Shown one piece after another: positions 8,153-16,950 of a DNA stretch of 64,000 nucleotides. Where the stretch lies: the NCBI RefSeq assembly GCF_900129975.1, contig NZ_FSRG01000003.1, positions 794,997 through 858,996 on the forward strand, in the 5' to 3' direction. This DNA comes from Halodesulfovibrio marinisediminis DSM 17456 (GTDB taxonomy: Bacteria; Desulfobacterota; Desulfovibrionia; Desulfovibrionales; Desulfovibrionaceae). Position 1 is the stretch's first letter; each line of letters begins with the position of its first letter. A program made the translations under genes and the position numbers. The notes under the pieces are model-generated. The model was not told the origin of the DNA. It did not search any database and saw only the letters and a list, made by a program, of their open reading frames with translations.

Positions 8153-9976
8153 ATGAGTACGCAAAAGTTTTGTGCATTAATCGAAGAAAAATTACGAAAT
8201 AAATCTGTTCCTATATTCCTTCTTGGTCTGCTGATGATAGTGACAACTACTGTTCATTTAGATCAGCTTGATCCTGAAATAATGGAAGCACGTAATTTTA
8301 TTACAGCAAACGAAATAGTCGAAACTGGTAATTGGCTTGTACCAAGTCTTTTCGGGGAGCTTCGGATTGCCAAGCCGCCCCTGCCTACCTGGATGACATC
8401 AATAGTAATGATGATTGCAGGTACTGATACGAATCTGGCTGTGAATAGAATTCCATCTGCATTTGCCGGATTAGTTCTGGCAGTAGCATTTTTTGGACTT
8501 ACGAGGTCGCTGACAGGCTCTACTCGCATTTCGATGTTAAGCACAGCGGTTCTTGGTACCAGCTATCTTTATATTTTTATGGTTCGTCGAGGCACATGGG
8601 ACATACACGCTGTTGCTTATATGACTGCCATGATATGGGCGCTTGATGTGCTGTTGAAGTCAAAGAAATTTCGTCCTTGGTTGTGTTTGGTTACGGGCGT
8701 GTTGTTTGGCTTGTCATTTCTCAGCAAAGGACCTGTAGCTTTTTATGCTTTGCTGCTTCCATTTTTGTTTTCAGAACTGGTTGTTAACGGTGTAATGAAG
8801 GTACAACTCCATTGGAAACAGCTGTTGCTAGTAACTGGATATGGTCTGGTTATTTCAGCAAGCTGGTATTTGGTTATTATGATAATGCATCCGGATGCAA
8901 TGGCAGCAATGTTTTCTCAAGAAACATCAGCATGGACATCACACCATATTAAAGAATGGTGGTTCTATCTGCCGCAAGTTCCAGCGATGCTTGGTTTATG
9001 GGCTATTCCTGCAGTTCTTGTTTTCATTTCGCCCTATGCAAGACCCAGACTTCAGAAGTTAATTCCGTATAATCAGCTGTTGCTTTGGACAGTGGGAATA
9101 GTTGTACTACTCTCAGTAATTCCTGAAAAAAAAGTCCGATACCTGCTGCCTGTTATTGTTCCTCTATCAATGCTTGTTGGTGGGGCTCTGGATTATTGGT
9201 TAGAGCGTGGTTTTGCGTTTGCCGGAACTAAGCGCCTTTTTTACCTGTATACAATATTAGGTTCGATAGTTCTCTTTGCAGTTGTAGGTGTAATCTGGAT
9301 AGCTGGGGAAGTTTCTTCCTTCCCTCTTTTTATGGAATTGTGGCCTGTTATTGTTCCTCTATTAATGCTTGTTGGTGGAACACTGGATTATTGGTTAGAG
9401 CGTGGTTCTGCTTTTGCCGGAAGTAATCGCCTTTTTTATCTGTATACGATATTAGGTTCGATAGTTCTCTTTGCAGCTGTAGGTGTAATCTGGATAGCCG
9501 GAGAAGTTTCCTCCCTCCCTATTTATATGGAATTGTGGCCTGTTTTAGCGGTCTGTAGTTGCCTGCTGCTTGTGGTTCTGATTTGGCTTGCGGCAAGCTG
9601 TCATAGACCTCGTTTGCTGTTAGGCTGTCTGTTTACAACTGTGGCTTTGGTAATGGTAACAGCCCCTCCGTATGTAAAAACAGTACTGCCTTACAGAGGT
9701 ACTCTTCCCATTCAACAGGTACGTAATCTTGTCGGGAAAACATGCGAAAATGTGTACTCCCTTACGTCATTGAAGCTACAAAATCAGTGGGTTTTTGGTA
9801 AGCCAGCAAAGCGGATTGTAGCTGATGATCTTGCATCATTTCCGGTCGGAGTGCATGTCGTAGTTTCAACTGATCCCGTTAGTTTTCCCGAAAAATTTAC
9901 TGTTAAAGAAGAGCTCGTTGCAAGATACCTGAAGCGTGATCCTCTACTAATCTACAAGGTAACTGTAACTGATTAG
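8153..9976 (+). CDS. ArnT-like membrane glycosyltransferase (PMT family) with internal duplication
   Basis: Polytopic GT-C glycosyltransferase of 607 residues. The N-terminal half shows the family pattern: an acidic LDPEIMEARNF loop in the first periplasmic segment and LRIAKPPLPTW shortly after, as in ArnT and other lipid-linked sugar transferases that modify lipid A or other envelope glycans. In the second half a 65-residue block beginning PVIVPL is present twice in tandem (about residues 333-462), so two membrane helices and a loop are repeated; the two copies are close to 90 percent identical. The gene stands alone between terminators. The donor is probably an undecaprenyl-linked sugar; the acceptor is unknown. 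Confidence 0.8.
   Translation: MSTQKFCALIEEKLRNKSVPIFLLGLLMIVTTTVHLDQLDPEIMEARNFITANEIVETGNWLVPSLFGELRIAKPPLPTWMTSIVMMIAGTDTNLAVNRIPSAFAGLVLAVAFFGLTRSLTGSTRISMLSTAVLGTSYLYIFMVRRGTWDIHAVAYMTAMIWALDVLLKSKKFRPWLCLVTGVLFGLSFLSKGPVAFYALLLPFLFSELVVNGVMKVQLHWKQLLLVTGYGLVISASWYLVIMIMHPDAMAAMFSQETSAWTSHHIKEWWFYLPQVPAMLGLWAIPAVLVFISPYARPRLQKLIPYNQLLLWTVGIVVLLSVIPEKKVRYLLPVIVPLSMLVGGALDYWLERGFAFAGTKRLFYLYTILGSIVLFAVVGVIWIAGEVSSFPLFMELWPVIVPLLMLVGGTLDYWLERGSAFAGSNRLFYLYTILGSIVLFAAVGVIWIAGEVSSLPIYMELWPVLAVCSCLLLVVLIWLAASCHRPRLLLGCLFTTVALVMVTAPPYVKTVLPYRGTLPIQQVRNLVGKTCENVYSLTSLKLQNQWVFGKPAKRIVADDLASFPVGVHVVVSTDPVSFPEKFTVKEELVARYLKRDPLLIYKVTVTD
9149..9538 (+). repeat. In-frame 195-bp tandem duplication
   Basis: Two copies (9149-9343 and 9344-9538) start with CCTGTTATTGTTCCTCTA. 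The period of 195 bp equals 65 codons and keeps the reading frame. A stub of a third unit (GGCCTGTT) follows. The copies differ at scattered positions, so the duplication is not a very recent assembly slip. Confidence 0.95.
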
Positions 9977-9990
9977 AAACAAGAAACATG

Positions 9991-10024
9991 AAAGAGCTCC
10001 CATAGCTGTTATGGGAGCTCTTTT
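9991..10024. terminator. Bidirectional terminator
   Basis: AAAGAGCTCCCATA pairs with TATGGGAGCTCTTT around GCTGT. It serves the glycosyltransferase and the convergent small gene. Confidence 0.88.
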
Positions 10025-10056
10025 GAATTTCTATCTATGTTACTGTGCTGAAGAAT

Positions 10057-10365
10057 TTACTCTGTGGGCACGGGCAATGGGGCAGATCTCTTCTTATTAG
10101 CGTTCAGACCACCTGCTGCTAGCTTGTAGAGCATAAAAAGAAAAGCTGGTGAGTTCTTTGGTGGGCGCTGGACAACATGTTCATTCGGAATATCGTTTTT
10201 TTTCGGAGTAGGAGGCGTCGGTGCGTAGGTTAGATTGGGAGTAGTTACACTAGCTTTTTCAGATTCCGCTGGAAAGGCTTCTACAGCTACTGCAATGAGC
10301 GCTAAGAAGCATACCACACAAATTATCCATTGCATCGCCACATGAAACAACGAGTTGTTGTGCAT
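10057..10365 (-). CDS. Small exported Pro/Lys-rich protein, function unknown
   Basis: Protein of 102 residues with one hydrophobic segment near the N terminus (about residues 10-30), then a Pro-rich, Lys-rich tail. I do not recognise it. Two ATG codons are close together. The second (at 10365) was chosen because GGGAG is about 7 bases upstream of it, while the first ATG (10371) overlaps the ribosome site. It lies convergent to the glycosyltransferase and shares its terminator. Confidence 0.45.
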   Translation of the reverse strand: MHNNSLFHVAMQWIICVVCFLALIAVAVEAFPAESEKASVTTPNLTYAPTPPTPKKNDIPNEHVVQRPPKNSPAFLFMLYKLAAGGLNANKKRSAPLPVPTE

Positions 10366-10371
10366 GCACAT

Positions 10372-10984
10372 TCTCCCTTGGTAATCGTAAAAAGACTGAT
10401 AGCTATTTCAAACCCCAAATATCGGTGGGTAGCAATATATGTAAGCTTCCCTACATTGCTGCACCATAAACGTTACATCCTTTGCGAGTTAAGTTGGTTT
10501 AATGAATATCCTGCTTTAGTTTAATAAAATTCATACCATAAGCTCAATTAGTTATGAATGGTATTTTATGTATAGAAGCTACAAGATGTTATTAAAAATA
10601 AAGCACTTCTGCATCTTTTCAACATGTATGAAGGTGAACTATGGAATGAAGGGCTCGTGTGGTTTTATCAATAAAATAAAAGTGTTAAGCGTGTTCGCTG
10701 TCCTGCTAATGTATAAAGATTTCAAATCGGTAATGTTTCAGTAATGCTTACGCAAGTAACCCAGCTCATTTTAGCTCCTGTGGAAGCACACAGGGGCTTT
10801 TTTTTGGGGACAGTTCAACTTGAGTTTTTGGTCATGCTTGAGAGTCCCTAACATGGGATATTGCTCTTGCGTTTTTCAACGTTGTGTAAAGCTCAGCACT
10901 GTAATTAACAGAAAAGCTGCTCAAGGTGTGTGTTGAGTATATTAGTAAAATTCTAACTTCGAAGTTTCATTCGTGGAGAAAAGA
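10372..10984. other. Gene-poor interval with an orphan terminator
   Basis: No convincing gene. A 52-codon frame (10586-10744) has no ribosome site. The only solid element is the terminator at 10773-10808, which ends an unidentified plus-strand transcript, possibly a small RNA. Promoters for the downstream DUF169 gene must lie near 10900-10970. Confidence 0.4.
10773..10808 (+). terminator. Orphan intrinsic terminator
   Basis: AGCTCCTGTG pairs with CACAGGGGCT (one G-T pair) around GAAGCA and is followed by eight or more T residues. There is no recognised gene directly upstream on this strand. Confidence 0.8.
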
Positions 10985-11794
10985 ATGAAAAGCCTTATTG
11001 CATCACATTTAAAATCGGAAATGAATCCGATTGCGTTGCTCAGGTCTAATGTTCGTCCAAAGGAAGCATTGCAGCCTAAGGCTGGTAAATATTGCTGTGT
11101 AATGTCTCTTATGGCTCAAGTTATTGCGCATGGAGCTACAGCTGTTTTTGACCGGGAAACATACGGCTGTCCCGGTGCGGTTGCTGGCTTAGGAATGGGG
11201 ACAGCTTATACCACGGCAATGGGAGGTGCAGATACCTTTGAAGCTTTCTTTTCTAAGGGACAGGAGTCTGCACGAGATCCAGAAAAATATCAGGCTATAA
11301 TCGATCAAGCTCCAGCACATCTTCGAAGGAAATTAACCATTGGGGAACGGTTCCACTGTTCACCGGAAAAAGCGCGTAGTTGGTTTAGTAATGAGCTGCC
11401 AATTTATGACTTTGAAGAGCAGTATCGCATAGTAAAACCGTTGTCTGAAGTTGAAGAGCATGAGCAACCGGACTCAGTAGTTTTTGTCGTAAATCCGCTG
11501 CAGCTTTCCGGTCTTATTACACTTACCGGATCTATTTATCCGGGGCTGCTTAACATTATGGCACCCCAAGGTGCATCCTGTCAGATGATTGGCGCATATG
11601 TTTTTCAGCAAGCCGAGCAAGATGTGCCTCGCCCTGTTCTTGGATTTACTGACCTAGCTGCCCGTAAACACACTCGCAAGACCATTCCTGAGGACTACCT
11701 GACATATGCCGTACCGTGGAACCTTTTCTTAGAGTTAGAACGGGAAGCACAGGATGGAATTTTCGTTTCACCAATTTGGCTTGATCTACAGTAA
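10985..11794 (+). CDS. DUF169 family protein
   Basis: Protein of 269 residues of the DUF169 family, which is common in anaerobes and has no established reaction. The ATG at 10985 was chosen because GGAGAA lies 6 bases upstream; a GTG at 10973 sits on that ribosome site. The KAGKYCCVMSLMAQVIAHG segment near the N terminus and the ETYGCPGAVAGLGMG motif supply conserved cysteines. A polyferredoxin membrane protein follows after 14 bases and is surely co-transcribed, which suggests a redox or metal-cofactor role for the pair. Confidence 0.75.
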   Translation: MKSLIASHLKSEMNPIALLRSNVRPKEALQPKAGKYCCVMSLMAQVIAHGATAVFDRETYGCPGAVAGLGMGTAYTTAMGGADTFEAFFSKGQESARDPEKYQAIIDQAPAHLRRKLTIGERFHCSPEKARSWFSNELPIYDFEEQYRIVKPLSEVEEHEQPDSVVFVVNPLQLSGLITLTGSIYPGLLNIMAPQGASCQMIGAYVFQQAEQDVPRPVLGFTDLAARKHTRKTIPEDYLTYAVPWNLFLELEREAQDGIFVSPIWLDLQ

Positions 11795-11808
11795 GAGAAT
11801 AGAGAGTT

Positions 11809-12594
11809 ATGAAGCTATACAAGAAAGACACGATGTTTACTATTACCAGAGATGTTACACGACTTCTCTTTGCCCTTAATTTTTATTTATTAGCTAAAAC
11901 GCTTGGGATAGAATTTGAATTAGAGAGTGAATATGTCGTGCTGGGATCAATTTTATTATTCGGTCCACTGTTCTGTGGATGGTTTTGTCCTTTCGGTGCC
12001 AGTTCATATTTCATGACCAGAATTGGTAATGCACTGTTCCCTAAGCTTCAATTTACTATTCCTCAGCCATACGATCGATGGTTACGGCATACTAAATACA
12101 TCTTACTTGCTTTTTTCCTTTACTTATTTATCTCGCAAGGGGTGAACTATTTTGGCGAGCATATGGAGATGTATAAAGCAAACGCCTTTTCATGGAATTA
12201 CATTAAGCTTAAGCATTGGGCAGTGCTGTTTATTCCGTTATTCATTCCGGGATTTTTCTGTAAGTACATGTGCTTTCAAAAAGCTGGGTATAATATCATT
12301 AACCGGTTACTTACTGTCACTAAAATTAAGCGGAATCCCGAAACTTGCATAGGATGTAGAAAATGTGATCGCCTTTGTCCTATGGAAATTTCTATTTCGA
12401 AGCATGACACCGTTCGTGGGGAAGACTGTCTTGGATGTTATAACTGCTTGGATAATGACTCTTGCCCGGCAAAGGCTCGTTCGCTATCACTTGTAGTTTT
12501 TGGAAAAGAAATTAACCACATTTACTTTTCCATCGGAGCAATAAGTCTATACTTCGTTGCAACATATTTAGTGCTTTTTGTCTTTAAATGGTAA
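11809..12594 (+). CDS. Membrane-bound 4Fe-4S polyferredoxin (NapH/NosR-C type)
   Basis: Protein of 261 residues with about five membrane segments. It carries CGWFCP and CKYMC motifs at membrane borders, typical of NapH/NosR/RdhC-like proteins. A C-terminal ferredoxin domain follows with CIGCRKCDRLCP and a second cluster set CLGCYNCLDNDSCP (about residues 180-220). It probably carries electrons between the membrane quinone pool and a partner, here most likely the co-transcribed DUF169 protein. A terminator follows 7 bases after the stop codon. Confidence 0.8.
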   Translation: MKLYKKDTMFTITRDVTRLLFALNFYLLAKTLGIEFELESEYVVLGSILLFGPLFCGWFCPFGASSYFMTRIGNALFPKLQFTIPQPYDRWLRHTKYILLAFFLYLFISQGVNYFGEHMEMYKANAFSWNYIKLKHWAVLFIPLFIPGFFCKYMCFQKAGYNIINRLLTVTKIKRNPETCIGCRKCDRLCPMEISISKHDTVRGEDCLGCYNCLDNDSCPAKARSLSLVVFGKEINHIYFSIGAISLYFVATYLVLFVFKW

Positions 12595-12600
12595 AAGGAA

Positions 12601-12634
12601 GGCGCACGGGTGTTTTCAATCCGTGTGCCCTTTT
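12601..12634 (+). terminator. Terminator of the DUF169 pair
   Basis: GGCGCACGG pairs with CCGTGTGCC (one G-T pair) and is followed by TTTT. Confidence 0.75.
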
Positions 12635-12655
12635 CTGTAATGTGAGGAGGTTTGA

Positions 12656-13330
12656 GTGCGTATATTATTGGTTGAAGATGACCAAACCATTGCCAACTAC
12701 ATAGTTAAAGGTCTTCAGGAAGCTGGTTTTTGTGTCGAACATGCCTCCAATGGCAAAGAGGGACTGCACTTCGCGGTTAATGAAACATTTGATGCAGCTA
12801 TTTTTGACTTGATGCTTCCTGAATTAGATGGGTTGAGCATTATTGCTGAAATGCGTGGTAAAGGGATTGCTACTCCTGTTCTTATTTTGAGTGCACGGCA
12901 AAGTGTTGATGACAAGATCTCCGGATTACAAACAGGTGCTGATGATTACCTTACCAAGCCATTTTCCTTTGCCGAACTGCAAGTCCGTGTTCAAGCACTT
13001 ATCCGTCGTTCTTCTGCAACTCCCGCAAGCTCTGTTTTGGAGGTAGGTGACTTAAAACTGGACCGGTTTACACGTGAAGTTCAACACGCAGGTCAACAGA
13101 TAATGCTACAGGCCAAAGAGTATGCCCTTCTCGTCTATCTTATGTCCAATGCAGGTCGTGTGGTGACAAAAACTATGATTCTTGATCACATATGGGAGTA
13201 TAGTTTTGATCCGCAAACGAATGTTGTGGAAGTATTGGTTCATCGGTTGCGAAACAAAGTTGATAAGCCTTTTGGAACAAATTTAATCCGCACAATACGT
13301 GGGGTTGGATATGTACTCAGTGCTCAATAA
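12656..13330 (+). CDS. OmpR-family response regulator
   Basis: Response regulator of 224 residues, GTG start with a strong GAGGAGG site. The receiver domain (residues 1-115) has the acidic pair ED at 8-9, phospho-acceptor Asp51 in FDLMLP, and Lys in LTKPF. The C-terminal winged helix (about 128-222) ends with RTIRGVGYVL, typical of the OmpR/PhoB group and close to metal-response regulators such as CusR. It overlaps the histidine kinase gene by 20 bases. A PepSY protein downstream is a frequent partner of such systems, often in envelope or metal stress. Confidence 0.9.
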   Translation: MRILLVEDDQTIANYIVKGLQEAGFCVEHASNGKEGLHFAVNETFDAAIFDLMLPELDGLSIIAEMRGKGIATPVLILSARQSVDDKISGLQTGADDYLTKPFSFAELQVRVQALIRRSSATPASSVLEVGDLKLDRFTREVQHAGQQIMLQAKEYALLVYLMSNAGRVVTKTMILDHIWEYSFDPQTNVVEVLVHRLRNKVDKPFGTNLIRTIRGVGYVLSAQ

Positions 13331-14699
13331 AATTAAGACGTCGTTATTATCTTTTAAGGTAATGACGGCGTACTTGGTTCTTTTCTTTTTCAGTACAATC
13401 GCACTGTTTTGTTTTAGCATTTTTTTGCTTGATTCCGGTATAAGCAAGATGGAGCAGGAAAGAATTCTTCCAAAAATTGATTCTTATATCGAGATTGGAG
13501 AAGAAGAAGGTACTACTGCTCTTGTTTTGGCTCTTCGCAGCCAGCACGGTTACAACAAAGTCAACAATATCTTTATTCACTTAACCGATGCCAACGGTCT
13601 TACGACTTGGTTAACTGTTCCACAACAGCTTGATGACTTTCCTTCAAGTAACTTTCTGCCTCCAGATTCAATTGTCTTAGATGATTGGCAGTTCTTTGAT
13701 CTCCCTGTTCAAAACGACTTAGAGGTCTTTTCCCATAGCTTTGATGATGGTTCCACCCTATTCATCGGAAGGACTACAGAACGGCAGGAAATGCTTGTTG
13801 AAAGCATTAGGGCTATTTTTTTCTTTGTCATAATCGGGATTATGCTTTTTGGTGGTGCTGGTGGCGTCGTCTTAGCCTATCAGGTTTTACGCCCAGTAAG
13901 GAATCTGACTAAAACAGTAAAAGAAGTTTCCAAAGGTGACATGGCATCTCGTGTTCCGGTCTCTGATCCTAAAGGAGAACTGGACGAACTTGCTGAGCTT
14001 GTAAACAATATGCTCCAGCGCATTGAAACTCTTGTTATTGCTATGAGAGATGCTTTGGACAACTTAGGTCATGATTTACGGACTCCGTTAACGCGCATGA
14101 GAACAAAAATTGAGCGTACACTCATAGAAGAAGGTTCTTATGAAGCGCAGCGTGAAACGCTTATGGACTGCGCTGAAGAGATAGAACGGATTAACAGTCT
14201 TATTACAATGCTTATGGATATTGCCGAAGCTGAAACGGGACAAATGCGTCTTAAACTGGAGCAGTTTGCTGCTAAAGACCTGCTAGAGGATATTGCTGGA
14301 TGCTATGAGATAATTGCAGAGGATCGAAATATTACCCTTTCATATGAAGCAGAGGACATAAAAATTACAGCAGATCGTCACCGAATGGCACAGGCGCTTG
14401 GTAATTTGACTGACAATGCTCTGAAATACACACCCAATAATGGTGCTGTTACCCTTTCTGCAGTTAAAGAAGGTAATTTTGTAATACTATCTGTAACGGA
14501 TACTGGAATTGGAATTCCAGAAGAAGAACGGGAGCGGATTTTTGATAAGCTGTACAGATTAGATAAGAGCCGTTCTGAAAAAGGTATTGGACTTGGATTG
14601 AGCCTTGTCCGAGCCGTTGTGGAAGCCCATGAAGGGACTGTGACGGTCAGTGATGCTCCGAAAAGGGGAAGCATTTTTTCTATAAGGTTGCCCCAGTAA
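13311..14699 (+). CDS. Sensor histidine kinase
   Basis: Kinase of 462 residues. It starts at the ATG at 13311 inside the end of the regulator gene; an upstream GTG at 13299 in frame is less likely. Domains in order: membrane helix (about 15-40), periplasmic sensor of about 120 residues, second helix (about 165-190), HAMP, HisKA with His254 in LGHDLRTPLTR, and HATPase with N box NLTDNALKY, G1 DTGIGI and G2 GIGLGLSL. It would phosphorylate the adjacent regulator. The periplasmic signal is unknown. Confidence 0.9.
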   Translation: MYSVLNKIKTSLLSFKVMTAYLVLFFFSTIALFCFSIFLLDSGISKMEQERILPKIDSYIEIGEEEGTTALVLALRSQHGYNKVNNIFIHLTDANGLTTWLTVPQQLDDFPSSNFLPPDSIVLDDWQFFDLPVQNDLEVFSHSFDDGSTLFIGRTTERQEMLVESIRAIFFFVIIGIMLFGGAGGVVLAYQVLRPVRNLTKTVKEVSKGDMASRVPVSDPKGELDELAELVNNMLQRIETLVIAMRDALDNLGHDLRTPLTRMRTKIERTLIEEGSYEAQRETLMDCAEEIERINSLITMLMDIAEAETGQMRLKLEQFAAKDLLEDIAGCYEIIAEDRNITLSYEAEDIKITADRHRMAQALGNLTDNALKYTPNNGAVTLSAVKEGNFVILSVTDTGIGIPEEERERIFDKLYRLDKSRSEKGIGLGLSLVRAVVEAHEGTVTVSDAPKRGSIFSIRLPQ

Positions 14700-14744
14700 T
14701 TATTTTTTGGGACTGACTTTAGTTAAGCCCCGAAGATTTCTTTT

Positions 14745-14775
14745 TTGTCATCTTCCAGCAATCGGTGCGTAAGAT
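14745..14775 (+). promoter_or_regulatory. Candidate promoter of the PepSY gene
   Basis: TTGTCA at 14745-14750 and TAAGAT at 14770-14775, spacing 19 bp. A start near 14781 would make the whole leader the 14780-14822 hairpin. Moderate match only. Confidence 0.3.
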
Positions 14776-14779
14776 ACAC

Positions 14780-14829
14780 ATCTCATACTTGTATTCATAA
14801 CAAAGGAATACAAGTATGAGATTTTTTTG
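14780..14829 (+). promoter_or_regulatory. Perfect 17-bp hairpin spanning a start codon, terminator-like
   Basis: ATCTCATACTTGTATTC (14780-14796) is the exact reverse complement of 14806-14822, with a 9-base loop. The right arm contains the ATG of the PepSY gene (14816-14818), the AAAGGA ribosome site straddles loop and arm, and seven T residues follow at once (14822-14828). It could terminate read-through from the kinase gene, hide the start codon, or both. Confidence 0.8.
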
Positions 14830-15412
14830 GACTCGTAGAAATTATGCAGCTGGAATATATGTCTGTGTATTTACAACTATTTTCTTTTTGGCCCCTCTTT
14901 TTTCTGAAGCAAGCGATTTTGATTCAGCGGAAAGTGAGGGGCGCAGCCTGGTCACTGTAATCGAGACTATGCAACAGCAGCATATCGAAATACCCAATAT
15001 TATCTTTGCTGCAGAAGCTGCTGGAAACGGTGTAGCAATAGGTTTTGAGCTAACAGAGAACGTTATTGAGGTAACCTTACTTCGTGACAACGAAATTATT
15101 CGAGTCGACTGCTCTGCCACAACCGGTAACGTTATGGATATAAGTTCCCCAGAAGTCCTGCACAGTATATTGACCCGTCTTTTTAACAGATACAGTGTGC
15201 TTAAAACCGCTAAAATTAGTCTTCGGGAGGCTATAGCAATTGCTGAGCAGGCAGAAGATGGCTTCGCATACACAGCACATATTGAATATTTTGATAGTTG
15301 GGCGAACTATGAAATTCAACTGCTAGCCAACAATACCATTCTTCATATTATTGTTGATCCGGAAAACGGTCGCATTGTTGGTAGACATAGAGGCGAATTT
15401 GAAGAGCAGTAA
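14816..15412 (+). CDS. Exported PepSY-domain protein
   Basis: Protein of 198 residues with an N-terminal membrane or signal segment (about 12-32). Two PepSY-like repeats follow; the second is clear, with ISLREAIAIAEQ, a short beta hairpin and the closing IVDPENGRIVG (about residues 128-190). PepSY proteins act in the periplasm and often accompany OmpR-type two-component systems as inhibitors or sensors. The gene lies just downstream of such a system. Its start codon is embedded in a perfect hairpin, so expression may depend on RNA structure. A later start would remove the signal segment. Confidence 0.75.
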   Translation: MRFFWTRRNYAAGIYVCVFTTIFFLAPLFSEASDFDSAESEGRSLVTVIETMQQQHIEIPNIIFAAEAAGNGVAIGFELTENVIEVTLLRDNEIIRVDCSATTGNVMDISSPEVLHSILTRLFNRYSVLKTAKISLREAIAIAEQAEDGFAYTAHIEYFDSWANYEIQLLANNTILHIIVDPENGRIVGRHRGEFEEQ

Positions 15413-15475
15413 AATCCCCCTCCTCCTCTCCTTAGTTTTTACTCAGTTGCTTACATGTAATGAAAGGATAAAATA

Positions 15476-16378
15476 ATGTTTAATACACGAAGACGCTATA
15501 GCCGGCTGCTTTTTGTGTCGGTTATAGGGTTGTTTTTTGTTTGTTTGAGTCATTGGGTCGATTCAGATGATAAGGCATACTATTTATGGGCTAATTGGTT
15601 TACATCCGATGCACGCAAACAAAGCGCAATATGGCTGCCGAATTATAGAGCAGATGTTCAGGCTGCGACGATTGCTGGAGTAGATAAGAATGTATCTGGA
15701 ATTACGTATGATTACGAAAGAAATACATTGTGGATTGTTACCAATCAGCCTCAAGAATTGATTGAGTTGACTATGGATTTTGATCCAATACGTAAAATTG
15801 AACTGAAAAACTTTAAGGATACTGAAGCAGTCGCATATATTGGTAACGATACGTTCGTGATTGCAGATGAACGAGAGTACTCAATTGTAGTAGCTCCGAT
15901 TGCTGCACAGACAACAGCGTTGGATAAAAATACCCTTCGGCATATTACACTTAACCAAGGTGGATCAAAAAATAACGGGCTCGAAGGCATTGCTTTTGAT
16001 GCTCATGGCAAGTTGATTTACGCGGTACAGGAACGTGACCCGTTAAAGCTTATTTTGATTTCAGGGCTTGCTGAAGGGAAACAGGGTGTATCTGTTGGTA
16101 TTCCAGAACATATAGATATTGATGAATTCAATTTGGATGATCTTTCAGGGCTACATTTTGATTCGAAAACAGGCCATCTTTTGGTGTTGAGTCATGAAGC
16201 AAAGCTGCTTGTTGAAGTGGATGATGATGGACATCCGCTCAGCTATTTTGATTTGGAATCAGGCTTCAATGGTTTGTTGAACGATATCCCACAAGCAGAA
16301 GGTGTAACGCTTGATTCGAAAGGGAATCTGTACATTGTAAGTGAGCCGAATCTTATCTATCGATTTGTAAAGAAGTAA
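15476..16378 (+). CDS. SdiA-regulated (YjiK-like) family protein
   Basis: Protein of 300 residues with one N-terminal membrane helix (about 10-25) and a periplasmic beta-propeller-like domain. The VSGITYDYERNTLWIVTN, NNGLEGIAFDAHG, DDLSGLHFD and PQAEGVTLDSKGNLYIVSEPN repeats are the family's hallmark. Function is unknown; the name refers to regulation of the Escherichia coli homologue. An AAAGGA ribosome site precedes the ATG. It may belong to the same regulon as the two-component system and PepSY gene, but it sits 63 bases away and could have its own promoter. Confidence 0.8.
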   Translation: MFNTRRRYSRLLFVSVIGLFFVCLSHWVDSDDKAYYLWANWFTSDARKQSAIWLPNYRADVQAATIAGVDKNVSGITYDYERNTLWIVTNQPQELIELTMDFDPIRKIELKNFKDTEAVAYIGNDTFVIADEREYSIVVAPIAAQTTALDKNTLRHITLNQGGSKNNGLEGIAFDAHGKLIYAVQERDPLKLILISGLAEGKQGVSVGIPEHIDIDEFNLDDLSGLHFDSKTGHLLVLSHEAKLLVEVDDDGHPLSYFDLESGFNGLLNDIPQAEGVTLDSKGNLYIVSEPNLIYRFVKK

Positions 16379-16410
16379 TGGTTCGATTTGAACTTTACTT
16401 GTTAGTTAGC

Positions 16411-16449
16411 AAATCCTGCCTTCGTGTTGTATGGAGGCAGGATTTTTTG
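16411..16449 (+). terminator. Terminator of the YjiK-like gene
   Basis: AAATCCTGCCT pairs with AGGCAGGATTT across a 13-base loop and leads into T residues. Confidence 0.85.
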
Positions 16450-16950
16450 CATTCTTTTATGGTATTAACTTGAGGGATTCGACATTTGTATATGCAGTCG
16501 ATTCTTCTAGATTTTATATAAATTTTATGCGGTTACAGTTTGAGTGAGGGGGGCGATGAGCGACAAGGGGTATATGAAAGAAGACAGTGTTGGGGCTGAA
16601 AAGCTGACCACCAAGTAGGATGCCTTAGTATAAGATATTGTTAAGTGGATAGGAGTAAGGGGCACAACTCTACTTGTGGCGTAAGAAGTATGGTAAAAGG
16701 AAAAAATCTGACAGGATGTCTTTAAGTGTTTTGAAATATTAAAGAGTATTGTTCGCCGATGTGGGCCTATTGGCAATCTATTGTTAATAGAACTTGAAAA
16801 AATTGTTTGTAACCTCGGGTAGTAATAGAAATATGGTGATTCACAGAGGTTAACCAGTTAGTAGTGAAGCTTATAAAAGCATTATCGCCTACCCTATTGC
16901 AATAGTATAGCTGGGTGGATATCACCATGCTTTTCAATAGGAGAAACCAA
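16450..16950. other. Gene-poor interval with one possible 20-codon frame
   Basis: No gene of normal size. A tiny frame at 16556-16618 (20 residues, Lys/Glu/Asp-rich) has an unusually strong GAGGGGGG ribosome site, but nothing else supports it. A longer minus-strand frame over the same stretch has no ribosome site and looks like noise. Confidence 0.3.

Noticed and set aside
10586-10744. 52-codon open frame ahead of the orphan terminator
   Set aside because: No ribosome site and composition unlike neighbouring proteins; an untranslated RNA is more likely.
14842-15273. 143-codon minus-strand frame
   Set aside because: It is antisense to the PepSY gene and has no start signals.
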